From contig CM054057.1 of the NCBI GenBank assembly GCA_028641055.1, positions 404,292,814 through 404,356,813 on the forward strand: 64,000 nucleotides of DNA, given 5' to 3'. The stretch's first letter is position 1; each line of letters opens with the position of its first letter. This document shows positions 46,424-59,127 of this stretch, piece after piece. The stretch is from Alopecurus myosuroides. Taxonomy: Eukaryota; Streptophyta; Magnoliopsida; Poales; Poaceae. The position numbers and the translations under genes were made by a program. The notes beneath the pieces were generated by a model. That model was not told the origin of the DNA. It searched no databases and saw only the letters and a program-made list of their open reading frames with translations.

Positions 46424-46723
46424 AATAACGTTGGTATTAAGTTGCAGCAACGAAGTGATTGATTTGTGTGCAACAGACAAATGCATTAAGAACAATACAT
46501 AATGTAAGCAATAATTCCCATCCGTAGACAAGAACACCGATGTTTTATCCCTAGTGGAAATAGAACATCCCCCACCCGTCATGTTTCTGTCACTCGAGCA
46601 AAGATGTAAAGGAGGCATGAACCCACTATCTAGCATAAAACCCCTCTCTTGGAGGTTCATACAATAACTTGGCCAAGGAAATCATACATACTGGAGAAAA
46701 TTGCAAGACAAGATTAAAATCTC
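46424..46723 (+). mobile_element. Truncated internal sequence behind the LTR
   Basis: Matches 3329-3633. No domain recognised on the plus strand. Confidence 0.5.
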
Positions 46724-47077
46724 TATTGATATAAGTGAAGCATCTCAATATGACATGAACAAAATAATCATAATCTCTTTCTTTTTGTACATGTGGTGGG
46801 ATGTTGTGGGGATTTTGCCCTATAGTCAGAGTGCTCTAAAAAATCATAATATCATGGTTCATCGGATCCCAGTAAACACATCATGTAGCAATTGCATAAC
46901 GGTGATCTTGATCATGTAGGCCAGCTCACAAGATCTAAACATGGTGGCACAAAGTGAAGAGAACGCCATCTAGATACTTATATGGACTACTCGGGCATCT
47001 GTCCAGAGGCAATCATGGTGATGTAGAGGCCTCCGATGTTGATCCCCCTCTCCGACAGGGTGCCAGAGCAGGATTAC
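46724..47077. other. Unassigned spacer
   Basis: AT-rich up to about 46920, then mixed. Near 46995-47070 a phrase (gatgtagaggcctccgatgt) resembles leader sequences of other Triticeae retroelements. Nothing else is supported. Confidence 0.35.
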
Positions 47078-48043
47078 AGAAGCCAAAGGCAAAGAGGTGG
47101 CGGGAGGCGGTGCCCTAGGTCATGGAATGATCCCATGGTGCAGCCTAGGCCCCAGCCGTGTCTATCGGGCCCCTGGATACCGGGGTATCCCGACCCGTCT
47201 GCTGCATCCCAGCCCAGCAAATACCACTCGAAGGTAATCAAGCAACCCAACTCCCGAGAGGGTCCAGCACCCTCTCCTCAGGTCCGCCAGAGCCCCTGGT
47301 GACAAGACTTGGCGCGCTCTCCTTTCAAGAGGAGCTCGAACCCGCCATCCTGCGCCTCTCGAAGGGACTCATCCACTAGGAGGGGGACAAGGCATGTGCC
47401 GCTGACGGCTATGCTTCTGTGCGATGACAGAAGCCGCACAGAGGCACACGCGCGCTTTGTCCATAGTTGCCAATCTAGTGTATACAGACCAGGGGGACAA
47501 CTACCGGGGCTAAAGGGCCTCCCAAAGATTGCCCTTTTGGTGCAAGAAGACCGAGTCCACGCTACAAGACGGAGCTGGCGTCATTGTTCTCCCCCACCGT
47601 GACGCCATGGACGGTGGAGCTGTCCCCCCAGCGACCAGGACCGCGCAAAAGGCGCAGAAGTAAGGGATGCTCCTCCCTTGGCACCTTGTGGGAACCCTTT
47701 CCCACCAAATGAGCGGGATGGAGGTCCCAACAAAGTATAAGAAGGGCACCCCCGGCCCTTGGAGAAGGGGAGCTCGAACCATCATAGAGCCCAAGTAGTT
47801 GGTTCCGAGCACAAGCTCGCATTTGTACTGTAATCACCGAAGTGCAATCCATCAGACAATAAGGAGTAGGGTTTTACACCACACTGGTGGCCTGAACCTG
47901 GGTAAACTCTCCGTGTCGCCATTGTTGTCATGCTCAAGCTTCCCTCTCAAAGCCTCCTCTAGAGACGAAGGAAGTGTGTTTAGCCACCAGTGTTCGAACC
48001 TCTGAGAGCTATCCTGTCTAGGACATGCGAGCTTTCTCATCCA
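47078..48043 (+). mobile_element. 5' LTR of element F
   Basis: The right end tttctcatcca is fixed by the primer site. A TATA-like box (aagtataagaa) lies at 47733-47743. GC-rich, with ccaaactc-type repeats absent. The left end is uncertain by about 80 bp because no partner LTR is available. Confidence 0.6.
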
Positions 48044-48045
48044 TT

Positions 48046-48064
48046 TGGCGCGCCGGGTAGGGGG
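48046..48064 (+). promoter_or_regulatory. Primer binding site of element F
   Basis: tggcgcgccgggtaggggg, three bases after the LTR end; the same form is widespread in grass Gypsy elements. Confidence 0.75.
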
Positions 48065-48197
48065 CTAAGGCACTCCTTCGTTTCATCATCGCCGTGGCCC
48101 CTGCTGCCTGGACCAGCCCACCGCTCACGAGCTCCGATCGCGCTCGCCGCCGGGGGCAGGACGAGCCGACCAGCAACAACAATGGGAACGACGCGCC

Positions 48198-49936
48198 ATG
48201 GCGCAACACCACTGGCATGGAGGCAAACACGACGCCGAGGAAGAAGCTTCCTCCCACACGCCGCAGCGAGACGCGCCTGCGTCTCAGCAACCGCCCCCAC
48301 CACCGTCAGAAACGCAGGGGCACCTGGAGCAACCTACTCCCGCAGCAGCCCTGCTGCTGGTCCGGGAGCTTCTTACGCACCCGCCCGCACCTAAAGGACA
48401 CGCCGCATGTCTCGCTCGCCTCCAAGAGCTTGCCACTGTCGGAAACGTCCCCCCCCCCCATCGCGGGAGCCGCGGGGAGGCAGCATCGGCCAGTGTAGGA
48501 GCGCAACAGCCCATGACGTGTTGCTCCTTTCTCACGGTGTAACCTCGCCGGTGCAAGGCGACCCCCGCACTAAGTTACCTGAGAAGGCACCCACCACTAA
48601 AATGCCTGAGAAGAGCAGCAACAGCTGCCAGATCCTCCACACTCCACCAGATGCGCGCATTCAGATCGAACGCTGCCATGAGCGCGAGCGGCGCACCATC
48701 TGCGACCTAGCCAAGGCTGGCCGCGCCAACAGCCCGACAGAAATCGACGCGCGCGCCACGGTCTACATCGGCGGTGCCCTTGCATTCACCAAGCAACTTC
48801 GCACGATCTCCTGGCTGCCGACGTTCAATCCTACGTTACCATCTCGCTAGGACGGAACTACCCCTCCCCTCGACTTCCTGCAGCTCTACAGCCTCACTAT
48901 AGGAGCTGCAAAGGGGGACGACAAGTGCATGGAGATCTGGCTGCCCATGGCCCTCAAGGGTCTGGCCCTCATCTGGCTCATGAATCTGCAAGACGGCTCC
49001 ATACGGTCGTTCGAGGAGTTGTGCCTCCACTTCGTCGCCAACTTCAAGGGCTCCTACGAGCGTCCCCTCTCCTACAACGACCTCCGTGGCATACGCTAGC
49101 GCCCTGGCGAGACACTTCGCGAGTACCTGCAACGCTTCAGTCAGACGTGCAACAAGATCGCCCGCATCACCGACGCAAAAGTCATCTTCGCCTTCAAGGA
49201 ATCGGTCACCAACGAGTGCATGCTCGAAGAGCTCGGTATCATGGACGAGCTCACCTATGCCGTCGAGCTCGTGGACATGGCCGATAGGTGCGCTAAGGTT
49301 GAAGAGGGACACCTCTTCAGGCACAGCACGCCTGCCGATAAATCCAAGACGGTGGCCCCCAAGACAAAGACAAAGGCTAGAGGCGACGATGGGGACGCCA
49401 AACGGAAAGCTCCGGCCGTTCTGGCTGCTGAGCCAGAATGCAAGCAAGGCTGCAGCGACGCCGCACACGTGGCGGACAATCGCCCTTTATGTGAGTTTCA
49501 CCGCATGCTCTCACACGCCACAAGGGAATTTTTCCAAATCGAGAGGATGCGGGGAGACCGCCTCATGAGGGGTGGCCACGAGGGCTACTCTCGAGGCGGC
49601 GGCTGGCGCAGTCCTGTGCGAGGGGAAGGTCGCACTGGGTTGAGATGGGAGGAGCGCGGCCCGAAACAGTACAGCGGGTACGACAACTACAACACAGGCG
49701 GCTACAATAATGGTGGATACCAGCCGCCCATGCAGCAACCACCCCCGCAGCAGCTGGAGCACCCCAACCCACCCGCGCCTCAGGTGAACGCTGCCACGCA
49801 GCAACACATTGAGGGCAACCAGGGCCGGGGCAACAAACACTGCGGAGGCTACCATGAACCTACAGGCTACATGGCCTACATTCATGGCGGAGCTCGAGCT
49901 CCACTCTCCAACCGCCACTTCAAGAAGATCTCGTGA
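48198..49936 (+). pseudogene. gag of element F
   Basis: The first frame (48198, MAQHHWHGGKHDAEEEAS) shifts near 48450 into the frame of 48407-48850. The same frame continues past stops at 48848 and about 49097 to 49936. The capsid core is visible: LTIGAAKGDDKCMEIWLPMAL, DGSIRSFEELCLHFVANFKGS, ETLREYLQRFSQTCNKI, DELTYAVELVDMADRCAKVEEG. A cysteine/histidine segment (CEFHRMLSHATREFFQI) and a Gly/Gln/Pro-rich tail follow. Particle protein of a retroelement; frameshift and two stops make it defective. Confidence 0.8.
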
Positions 49937-50628
49937 GTGATCGCCGCTGTCCACTCAGGCACAGCCGCGGCGAAGTTACTAAAGTGGTCAGACCACAAGG
50001 TCTCCTTCGGCATGAGAGACCACCCCAAGTTCACAAGGACAAGGGAATCCTGGACCTGGTCTGCACCCCCACCATCAACAACATCGCCATCAACAAGACC
50101 CTTCTGGACGGAGATGCAGGCCTGAACGTCATCTCGGTGCCCATGTTCGAGCGGCTCCATGTGCGCTACGAGCGTCTGGCCTCCACAAGGCCATTCACCA
50201 GCGTCACCGACGGCACCACGGTCCCCCTAGGACAAGTGCGCCTCTCCGTCACGCTCGACACTCGACAGAACTACCGCACCGAGACCTTCGACTTTGACGT
50301 AGCGCACATCACGCTCCCCTACAACGCCATCCTCGTGTACCCAGCTCTTGCGAAGTTCATGGTCGTGACGCACTACGCGTACAACCTCGCCAAGCTGCCC
50401 GGGACTGCTGGCACCATCACCATCCATGGGGAGGTGGAGGATGCAACGCGCTCCATCGAGCAAGCTTACAAGAAGGTGGCCATCTCCCACCCGGCCGACG
50501 AAGACGATGTGGGACACCTTGATGAGGCTCCCAAGAAGAGGCTGCTAACCTCGCATGAGATAGTAGCCACCCAGAAGACCCCCCAGAGTGCCGAAGGCTC
50601 AGGGGCTGCCTCCCAGAAGAACCCCTAG
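49937..50628 (+). pseudogene. Protease of element F
   Basis: The bridge to gag (VIAAVHSGTAAAKLLKWSDH) lies in another frame, so a frameshift near 50040 separates it from the protease frame. That frame holds TLLDGDAGLNVISV (active-site Asp about 50107; relatives have DGGAGLN), VPLGQVRLSVTL, FDVAHITLPYNAILVYPALAKFM, and ends SQKNP at 50628. The Gly-to-Asp change next to the active site is unusual and probably disabling. Confidence 0.8.
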
Positions 50629-51605
50629 AGCGCTGGAGGCTCCGGGGCTGCCACTACTCTCGATGCGAGCGCGCCTCCTTACTAGGGAGGAGTGCTCACC
50701 ACCTGCTCGTTCCATGGCCCCCACAAGGCCATGGAGACGCACCCTCGAGGGGACCCCGTAACACCACGGTAAAAACGACGCCAGGACCTCTCTCTATGAG
50801 GGTCTCATGGAGCTCTCGCCAGGCGGACCACATTGCAGCGGGAGCTTCTACCCACACAAGTGGGAGCCTCGCTCCAGCGGGGCAAACTTTTGTTACTCGA
50901 GGGCGCCACAAGGCCACTACGTCGTCGAGATGTGCACCTGAACTCGCGCGAGTATCGGCCCCATACCGATGGGAGTCCCGTGTCTGCACGGTGACGTTAA
51001 GTGCTTCTTGGGGGACCACAAGGTCACGACATCCCCAAGCATTTTGTAAGAGAACAATGCCTCACCCTAGAAGTAAAATCTTGTTGCTTTCACAAAGCAA
51101 TCCCATCTCTCCTTGCATGCTGGCATGCCTAGATTTTGCATCCAATAAAGATCATACGCATTCATCCAAGCATGCATCCTTCGTCTCTCCATAGAGGCGC
51201 GCGAAGGCCTTTTTCCTCTCGAGAGCATTCCACGAGCGGGGGCTGGAACAGTGTATGTGAGCGGGTCGCTACCGCACTCAAATATTTCACTAAGTCCCTC
51301 GGTGTGTTTCTCTTCGTTTGTTGCTCACGAAGGAACAACGAGGCGCGCACCTCTCCAGAGGCACAAACTGCTGGTAGTGGCAGTAATCTCACTCCTAAGG
51401 AGCAAGTGCATAGCATGCAAGTCCTCGCATGGAGTCAGAAGGATCCTCCACAAGAAGCAACTGGAGGCCCACCACGAAGGACACAACCAAGGTATCTCTA
51501 AGGACACCATCACAAAAAGCTAAGTACCGCCACAAGGAAGTACCAGTAATCTAAGGCGCAACAAAACGAAGTTATCACCAACCAAAAGCTTCACCTACTT
51601 CCTAC
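50629..51605. other. Non-coding region of element F
   Basis: No domain recognised. It contains polyadenylation-like aataaag at about 51145. It ends at the CACTA-2 insertion site. Confidence 0.5.
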
Positions 51606-51875
51606 ACTAGTATAGAAAGGGTCATTTTTGGCGCATCCTTTATTGATTCTGTGGTGCACCCTGGGGCCACAGGGTTGCGCCCCAGAATCCATGCCACTAA
51701 ATTACTATTCTATGGCGCACTACCCCCCTGCGCCACAGAAATATGGGATTCTGCGGCGCACCACTCCCCTGCGCCACAGAAATATGAGATTCTGTGGCGC
51801 ATCAAACTTTAGTGCGCCACAGAAAAAAGGTGCGCCACGGAAATAGTTCTAGGTGCGCCACAGAATAAATATGCT
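51606..51875. repeat. CACTA-2 subterminal repeats, left
   Basis: At least six copies of a 10-14 bp word (ttctgtggcgcac or gtgcgccacagaa) in both orientations within 230 bp of the terminus. Confidence 0.85.
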
Positions 51876-52121
51876 TTATTCGAAATTTAATTTGTTTCTG
51901 GTTTAAATACATGATTTATACAGGATTTAAACATGCAGTCATAATTGACAAAGATATTAGACACTGATATTTGACAAACATAGATTCATCACATTATGTA
52001 TCATAGATGTGATATACATATAGTCCGACAAGTCGAATGGGTTCAAAGTTAGTCTTACACAACACAACAAATAGTGTTCATCGATCATAGTTTTACATGA
52101 CATTTCTTAGATGGTCACCTC
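51876..52121. other. AT-rich 3' flank of the CACTA-2 gene
   Basis: No gene seen. Probably the 3' UTR and spacer of the minus-strand gene. Confidence 0.5.
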
Positions 52122-55100
52122 CTAAGCTAGGATGAAATAGACTACAGTCACGGCAATGGTGAGCAAGAGCGGGAGCACGACGGAGGTCTTCTTCTTGTTC
52201 TTCTTCTTCGACTGGTGGTCCCTCCACTTGGAAACCGCCTCGAGTCTAGTCTTGTATCCTTGATATAAGTTGCCGCTGAACTTGTGCACTTGTGCTTTAC
52301 GGTCCTTTACTCGTCGTAGACTCCTGGAACCCGACCCTCGAACACCACGTAGTACGTCATCTATATAGATAGACACAATGCATATTGGTAAGTAATTCAA
52401 AAACAGCTAAGGCATATATGTTCACAAAAAGTAGAGCAAGGAAACAATAATAAACATCAAAGATATAGAACATCAATATCACACAAGTTCAAGCTAACTA
52501 AGCATAAGTTCAAGCCAATAACAACTAGGCCTAAGTTTCGAGCGAATTAAGCAAGTTTTGTTAAACAAACTAATAGTATCTAGGAACACCTCGATCAACG
52601 AGACCTCTTCCGCGGCGGGAGCAAGGTGAGCGGTGCCAGAAACGGCTTAAATAAGTCTTCCGGCATCCACGTCCTACGATCAACCTGCCTCTCTAGGCGT
52701 TCCTGGATATCCCTCTGACATAACTCTATGGGATTGTTTAAGGACCCCCCCCCCCTTTTTTTGTTGACATCTTCAATGATTATCTCCGACAACTTGACTT
52801 TGATGCGATGAAAGTATTCAATAAGATCATCCGGTGAGATTTCCCCGGCCATTTTATCGGACCATTCTCGGAGTTTAGCAGGATGATTCAAGTTATTTGC
52901 ATCGCGGACAATCCCTTTAAGGTGATGGAGGGCATAGAAGGCCTCCTTCGTGCTCCAAGCCGGCTGCTTGATGCAGGGGAACTCGGTCACGTGCATGAAC
53001 CCGTATTTGCCAGTAGCCGGCCTGATACATTATTGTTTCTTTTCAAAGGTGCCTCCACTTTGGGCGTAGCCATTGATAGCCTCATCGAGAACACCCCCCT
53101 ATTCTGGTGTAGTCTTTCCTCTTCGTCGTATTTGACGTTTCGAAGTACTAGGCTAGTGACCACTTTAGGCAAAGCACGATGAGTGTGCAGTATGTGTCCC
53201 TGCTCAACACATGCAATTGAAACAAGAATAAGCAATGGATGAAATCTATGAAAAAACATTAGCTACGATGGCCGCGAGCGGATGTGTACTTGCTCGGGAA
53301 ATACATGCAAAAGAATGTCCCTTTTATCACTATTTCTCAACATGAAGCTCTCGAGGTACTTCGCTTCCTTGGTCTCTGTACTTGATCCTTCCTCCAACTG
53401 GCTATCACACATGTAGTAGGGATCCGCTACCACAACATACGGGGGTAACAGTCGCTGGATCTACAGCTGAGCATTGAGCGCGTATAGGAGGGCCAAGTTA
53501 TAGTCCAGCCGTCTCGAGTGAAAAAGATTGAAGATATCCTCGTACGCTATGAAGAACAGTTCCGCGGGGTCTTCATGGACGAAGTTCGGTCCCTCTCGCA
53601 CCTTGACCACGAACATCGGATAATTTGGACACTCGTCTTTAAGAAGGAGGCCCTCTAGCATCACGATAATATTCTACAAAGTGAGCATTGGTCCAGGTGC
53701 CCCGTGTATCTCGTCAGGAGACAGTATCGGTTGGCCAGCTTCATGCAACTGGGTCAAGCCTTCCTTACGGGGTCGTACCACGGCGCCGGCCAAGATCTTA
53801 TTAGGCTGGCCCTTTTTACCACCTCTGTTCCTAACCTTCTTCTTGCTGGCGGTTGCCTGATCCGCTGCGGGAGCTGGGGGTACTGATGTAGGTGCTGGTG
53901 GGGGTGCTCGGGGCGACCCTAGGACTATCTTATGCAGTGTGCCAGGGCTAAAAACTATACCCTGCTGGAAGGTCAGGCGCTGCGAGATTTCAATACGCCT
54001 AGGTTGATCGTCGTGACTAGGGAAGGCTTCATCGTCACGATCCATAGCAGGCATGTACCTATCTTGGCTGCAGCCCGTGTTGATGTAGTCATTGACGTCG
54101 ACATTCTCATCATCATAATCATAGTCATTGGCACCGTCTCCAGCAAGCGTCATTTCCACGTCCTTGGATGGTGGCGGCTGTGATGCCGGCGGTTGAGGCA
54201 CAACTGCCTTTGTTGATCTTTTGGCCGGTCATTGCGGCGGTATCTTTCCCAACAACTGTTGGTGCTGTGTGGTGGTGGCAACGACCGCCGGTTCCTTTTG
54301 TGTGGTGGTGGCGACGACTGTCGTTTCCTTCTGAGGGTGACGACCTTGGGTACCGTTTGGAGGGCTCTTGGCTTCGAGGGCCGGACGATCTTATTGGGAG
54401 GGGCCATAGGGGAGGGGCGCCGTTGTTGCGCTTGATCACAAGACCCCCCCCAAGACGAATCTGGCTCTTCGGCCATTTCATCACCCATGTGGTGCAGTCT
54501 ACATGGACCAAGTTGTCCTCCTCATCACAGCCTGGAGGTTGAAAGTGGGGGAGGACGTCACGAAACTCCAGCACTACATTGGCCAACTTCACCTTTATCA
54601 CGTTCTCGTCCATTCGAGAGTGGTGCATAGTATGTTCCTTGAGTTGTAATAGTGCCAGTAGCAACATTCACCAACTCTTCGCCGGGCACCACGCGATGCA
54701 GGAGTACGGAAGGTTCATCCTGTTGGTCAACATATCGGGCTTCATGAGATGGCAGTCATCATGAAACGCGTAGTTAAGGAATATGGCGTAGATCACGACA
54801 AACTAATTCGTTACCTTGGTGATGGCATCGAGCTCGGCGGGTGTCGAGACAAGGGCGACGGTGCCGGCGGCCGGCCCATCATTCTTCGGCACTGCTGCGG
54901 AAGGGGGCGTCGATGCGACCAGAAGGAGCGGCATCTCGGGGGTCACCTGTTCCGGCGGCATTTGTTGGTTCATACTTGAGTTGCTGCCGACGAAGCTGGG
55001 TAGTTGGATCGGCCCCCTTTGACCCCCCGCATTCCAAGCAGCTAACCCCTCCATCAACCCAAGGGGGACGACTTGCTGGAGCCTCTCATACACTAATTGG

Positions 55101-56435
55101 TTTAGCTTGTCGGGGTCCACTGTCGCATTTCCGGTCTCAAGTTTCTTCTCTAGAAACGCCACCTTCTTCTTCAGCTCCTCGACCTCGGCTTTATCCTTAG
55201 TCGGCGTTGTCTTCCTCTCCTTTCTCGACGACTTGGCGTCCGATGCGTAGTACTCGGCTACCTTCATGTTTAGCCCAAAGCCAGACATACGGCCAGCTGA
55301 CGTCGGCGGCTCCTCCAACGGCCTTTTCTTGTATGCGTTCGTCGCCCTGTTGAAAGGAGTGTCCCACCGTTCCGTCGACTCTTCGGACGACGGGCCAGCC
55401 GTACTAGCCTTCCGCAACTCATCCTCCTTCAAACAAAAGGAAATTAAGGTGAGCCCATTTGGCTTCTTTATCTAATTAGATCAATGCAATATAGATGTAC
55501 TTGAGATATATCTGCCCTTACCAATAATTTCTCGAAATCCATCACGGCCTGGTCTTTCATCACGAATTCGCCCATCTTCCAGTCTAAGAAGTACCGGGAC
55601 CGGAGAAAGTTCCTAACCTGTAAATAAGTGATTTTGTGCCAGGGGTTATCTTTTTCGAGACGTTCCATCTCGCAGTCCTCGTTCTCCCAAACGGGTTGTT
55701 TTCCTCGGTAACCACCGCTTCCGCAATGTTAGACCCCTATGTTCTGGTCCCGCATATCCCTACCCCATTTTTTACACTCCTCGGTGTTTACGTACGACTT
55801 TAGTATGTCGAAGTCTTCTTTCACGAGCGTCGGCTCTTTGCGACTTATCTCCTCCCAGTTTTTATCTTGCATAATCTTCTTCTTCACCCGGGATTTCCAG
55901 CTGCTCAAGGCGGTGCTCATCTTCGTGATGGCTAAAGAGTCCACCCTTTTATTGAATGGCTCGGGAATGTGTATCGATGGTGAAGCTTCTTCAGGAGGAT
56001 TTCGACCAAAGCCGTGTTGTCGCTGATTCTAAGGTCCGTCGTGTTGATCGACATGCTTTCCCGCACGATGCACCCTAGTTGCATGTTGTACCCTGAGCCA
56101 ACCGTTCGAGGCGCCAATGCTAGGCCACTTGGCGAGACCTTGGTGATTGTATCAGTGACGTTGGCGAGCACTTGCGGCGTACGATCCTTCCTTGGCACCT
56201 GAGCCTTCTTCTTCTTCTTATCAGTCGTCGGGGCGGTGTCGCCGCTACCACCAGTCGTGCGGTCAGTACCGCCACCATCGGTGGTGTCATCACCCTCTTC
56301 ATCCAAGTACTCCGACTCAACACCAGCGTCAGCCTCCCGGCCCTCTTCCTCAATGCCGGTTGCAGTGTGGGCATCCTAGCCCTCTTCCTCGGCACTGGCT
56401 TCGAGCATGGACCCGTGCTTAGAAGTGCCCGACAT
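52122..56435 (-). pseudogene. Ptta/En/Spm-type CACTA protein gene
   Basis: It starts at 56435 (MSGTSKHGSMLEASAEEEG, then a stop), followed by an acidic part and the plant transposase Ptta/En/Spm domain (GSGYNMQLGCIV, TKMSTALSSWKSRVKKKI, WGRDMRDQNIGV, ITYLQVRNFLRSRYFLDW; about 56130-55520). A coiled-coil exon follows (VEELKKKVAFLEKKLETG, near 55200), then a region with NVVLEFRDVLPHFQPPG (54590-54530), a basic segment, PDPYY-like sequence (ADPYYMCDSQLEEG, near 53420), HVTEFPCIKQP and EAFYALHHLKGIVRDANN (52996-52880). The last exon has a C-terminal hydrophobic stretch (VVLPLLLTIAVTVVYFILA). Stops and frame changes mean exon limits are uncertain. The protein family accompanies tnp2 in CACTA elements; its exact role is not settled. 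Confidence 0.75.
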
Positions 56436-57589
56436 GTTTTTATAATAATATTCAAATGTTCAGAGGTAGCAAAGAGTCCTTATCTACAGTTAAGATATTT
56501 TTTTGGCTTGTAGTTATGTGGTTAGGCAGGGAGTAGACTTGTATTTGTGTTTTTCCGGTTTGATTGGCTGCACTTGAGAAATGTTTCAAAAAAGGGCAAT
56601 CATGTTCCGGAAGAAGACCAAAACACCGACAGATGCCCCACATCATAAAAGATTGGCAATATAGAGATCCACTAATGTTAAATATAGATTGTTTACACTT
56701 TCATTGTGGCTCCTTGAGTTGGCTAATGTGTTTTTTTTTTTTTTTGCTAACTTGAATTTCTATGTCTGCTTCATGACCTGTTCTGCATATCTGCAAGTCT
56801 GGTAAACAACTACAGAAATCAAATCCGCTCCTCCTAAACACACCACAGTGACGCAAGTGCACACGATTAGAGGTAACCGGTGATTGGTTGGTGCAACTGT
56901 ATTTTGTTTCTGACTAAAGAAGGCATTAGCCAGTTAAGTACTAACCAGGGAAACAGCGAGCTGACACCAACACTACTGTTTTTCTTTCGAGGTTCACGCA
57001 TCAAAATACCGGTTTGGTTTTGGTCCATCCATAAACAAAGGTCGGGATCAAATGGAAGGATTTATATATGGCTTCAGTTCAAAGTCAAGCATGAGATACA
57101 TGGAAATAAACATCACAAGCTAGTGAAGGTCGTGACTGCAAATACGGCAACTGACATTGATATGCAAGTATTGTGCTTACATAGTCCGGTGTTGATTTGG
57201 TCTACACGTTACTACTAAGTTATCAAAAATGTTTGACGGAACATTTCCCTGCTACCCGACCAGAAAAGCCAGCAAACGGCATACTACTCAAACAACTGAA
57301 CATGTGCTAGGAACAGACAAAAGATTATAATGTGTGCTTCATGACAGGCAAATCAGCTTGAAAATGCAACAGCATGCTGCTACCTTGCAAATAAGTATTC
57401 AAGTTACTCTGCCAAAATGTAACATGGCAAGCGGTACAGAATGAGCATACTAGTGACGGAAACTGTTTCCTCCTCGAGATTAACAACAGTAGTATTTTTA
57501 CTGACAAAGGAGTATGACCATGTTGTTTTTCATACAGCAAACTAAATTAAGTAATTCAGAGCCTTAAGAGCTACCTGGAGGGGGCCCCT
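56436..57589. other. Spacer upstream of the CACTA-2 gene
   Basis: AT-rich, with no supported gene. It should contain the promoter of the minus-strand gene, but no clear TATA box was singled out. Confidence 0.4.
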
Positions 57590-59005
57590 TGGTGGTGCGG
57601 ATTGCCCTTCCCCTCACCTAACCTCCTCCTACCACCTCCCTCTCCGTCGCCGCCGCCGGCGAACGCCGCCAGGCCAGGCCTGCGTGGTGCCGGCGGCGGC
57701 GAGCGCTCCTTTACCCGGACGTTTGGGGTCCGGCGCAGGACGGCGGCTCTTGACGGCGGTGCGACTCGGTGGCGTACGAACTCGTGGTCCAGCGCAGGAG
57801 GTCGTCGCGCGGCGAGCTTGGTGGAGCCTGTGTGGAGGAAGGGGTTGCGGCAGACGGCGGGGATCCACGGCAGCGTCCGGCGCGCGGGCCTGATCTGGGC
57901 CTGGATGATAGTGGCTTCGGTCGTTGTTTCTCGTGCGGCCAGTGCCATGCGATCTCTCCCTGGCCGGGCGGGGCTGGGGAGCCTGATTCGGCCACAAGCT
58001 TGGTTCTGGACGCGGCGGGGATGCACTCCCCCTCCCGCGCAGGTAGATGCTCAATTTGGTAGCTGTGAGGTGTGGCGATGACGCTTCTGGTGGCGTTCGA
58101 CGGAACATGGCGGTGGTCCTTGGGGTAAGGCGTTGGTAGGGGTGACGTGGATTTGTCGGTGGACGGCGACGGCGACGGCCTTGGCGCTGCAGCGCGGAGG
58201 CGGGGCTAGTCAGGCCTGATCTGGACCGGATTACCCAATCTGGACCGGATCTGGGGCCTGACAGGCCCTGCTTTTGCGTCCGGTCTGCGACTGCCTCGGC
58301 GTTTTAGGATGGCGGATCTCCTCCTATTGGTTGTCGCTCGTCTTGCTACACACAAAGACTCGGATTTGTCACTATTCTACCGCGTCTAACATGCTGGCCT
58401 CACGGTGCACCGTTGACGCTCACGAGGCTCGAGTTCGGGATGCCGGGGCGGCGGCCCTGAAAGGTGGACTGCACGGGTGTCTCTACGGCGAGCAACGTGG
58501 CAGTGGTGATGGATTCTCTCCTTGGCCGGGGGGATGGAGAGGTGGGGGCGCAGGGATCCTGGCGTTGGTGGCAGCAACTCCCAGATCGTGGACGGAGACC
58601 AAGCTCGGGGTAGTGGGCGATCCGGGTGTGCGGACGTTGTGCAAAGGTTCTTCCGAGCGAAAGCTCTGCGCTTCGGCGCCAATGGCGGCGATGCCTGCGA
58701 GTATCGTTACCCTCTTGGGGGCGCTATTGTGGCTACCTTCGCCATGTTAGGGTTCCAGGTGAAAACCCTTGACCATTCTGGTCCCGATGTCAGCGGCGTG
58801 CTACGTCGTTACCCTCTTGGGGGCGTCGTCATGGAGCCTCGCCCCTTGGACTCGTTCTGGTTCCCCCGGTGGCAAGTTTAGGTCTCCTTAGTCTTTCTTT
58901 TCTATCTTAGATCTGCTTTGTAAAAGGTTCCCCTCATCAATTTATATCGGTCCGGCCGTAGTGCTTTATTTATAAAGCGGGGCAAAAGTCTATTTCATCA
59001 TCAGT
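57590..59005 (+). mobile_element. GC-rich retroposon-like segment 1
   Basis: It begins with very GC-rich sequence (cgccgccgccggcg type) and ends with a short AT-rich tail, tttatttataaagcggggca near 58966, a tail style seen at the 3' ends of Triticeae LINE-related elements. Long open frames exist in several phases on both strands, as expected for GC-rich DNA, and none has a domain. No target duplication found, so limits are approximate. Confidence 0.45.
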
Positions 59006-59118
59006 AAGATGCCCGGTAAAGAATGATCGTCCTTGTCATCCAGGCCCCTTTGTGGCTTGTGCTCTCCAATGGCGGCACGGGGCAATCCCAGCACTCCATT
59101 GTATCATGGTTGTGTGCC

Positions 59119-59127
59119 TATATAAGT
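59119..59127 (+). promoter_or_regulatory. TATA box of an interrupted gene
   Basis: ctatataag, 130 bases upstream of an ATG at 59257 with an A-rich leader before it. Good spacing for a plant core promoter. Confidence 0.6.

Larger units (their letters stand above)
44086..46723 (+). repeat. Segmental duplicate of 985-3633
   Basis: The presumed source copy: here the LTR part is continuous with the rest of B and the tnp2 part with CACTA-1. The left breakpoint lies only about 50 bp right of E's insertion site. Confidence 0.85.
47078..51605 (+). mobile_element. Gypsy element F (Tat-like), gag-protease only
   Basis: It has a 5' LTR ending 48043, primer site tggcgcgccgggtaggggg, gag and protease, then about 1 kb of non-coding sequence that is cut by CACTA-2 at 51606. 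Reverse transcriptase and integrase are absent from the visible part. A 3' LTR was not seen; it could lie beyond CACTA-2, outside the window. Confidence 0.75.

Noticed and set aside
46400..46660. Minus-strand frame with LDSG and MTG words, reminiscent of a Copia gag-pre-integrase
   Set aside because: Spacing does not match the family and the LTR orientation is plus; chance similarity is more likely.
57571..58108. Overlapping long frames on both strands
   Set aside because: GC-driven open frames in a retroposon-like segment, with no recognisable motif.
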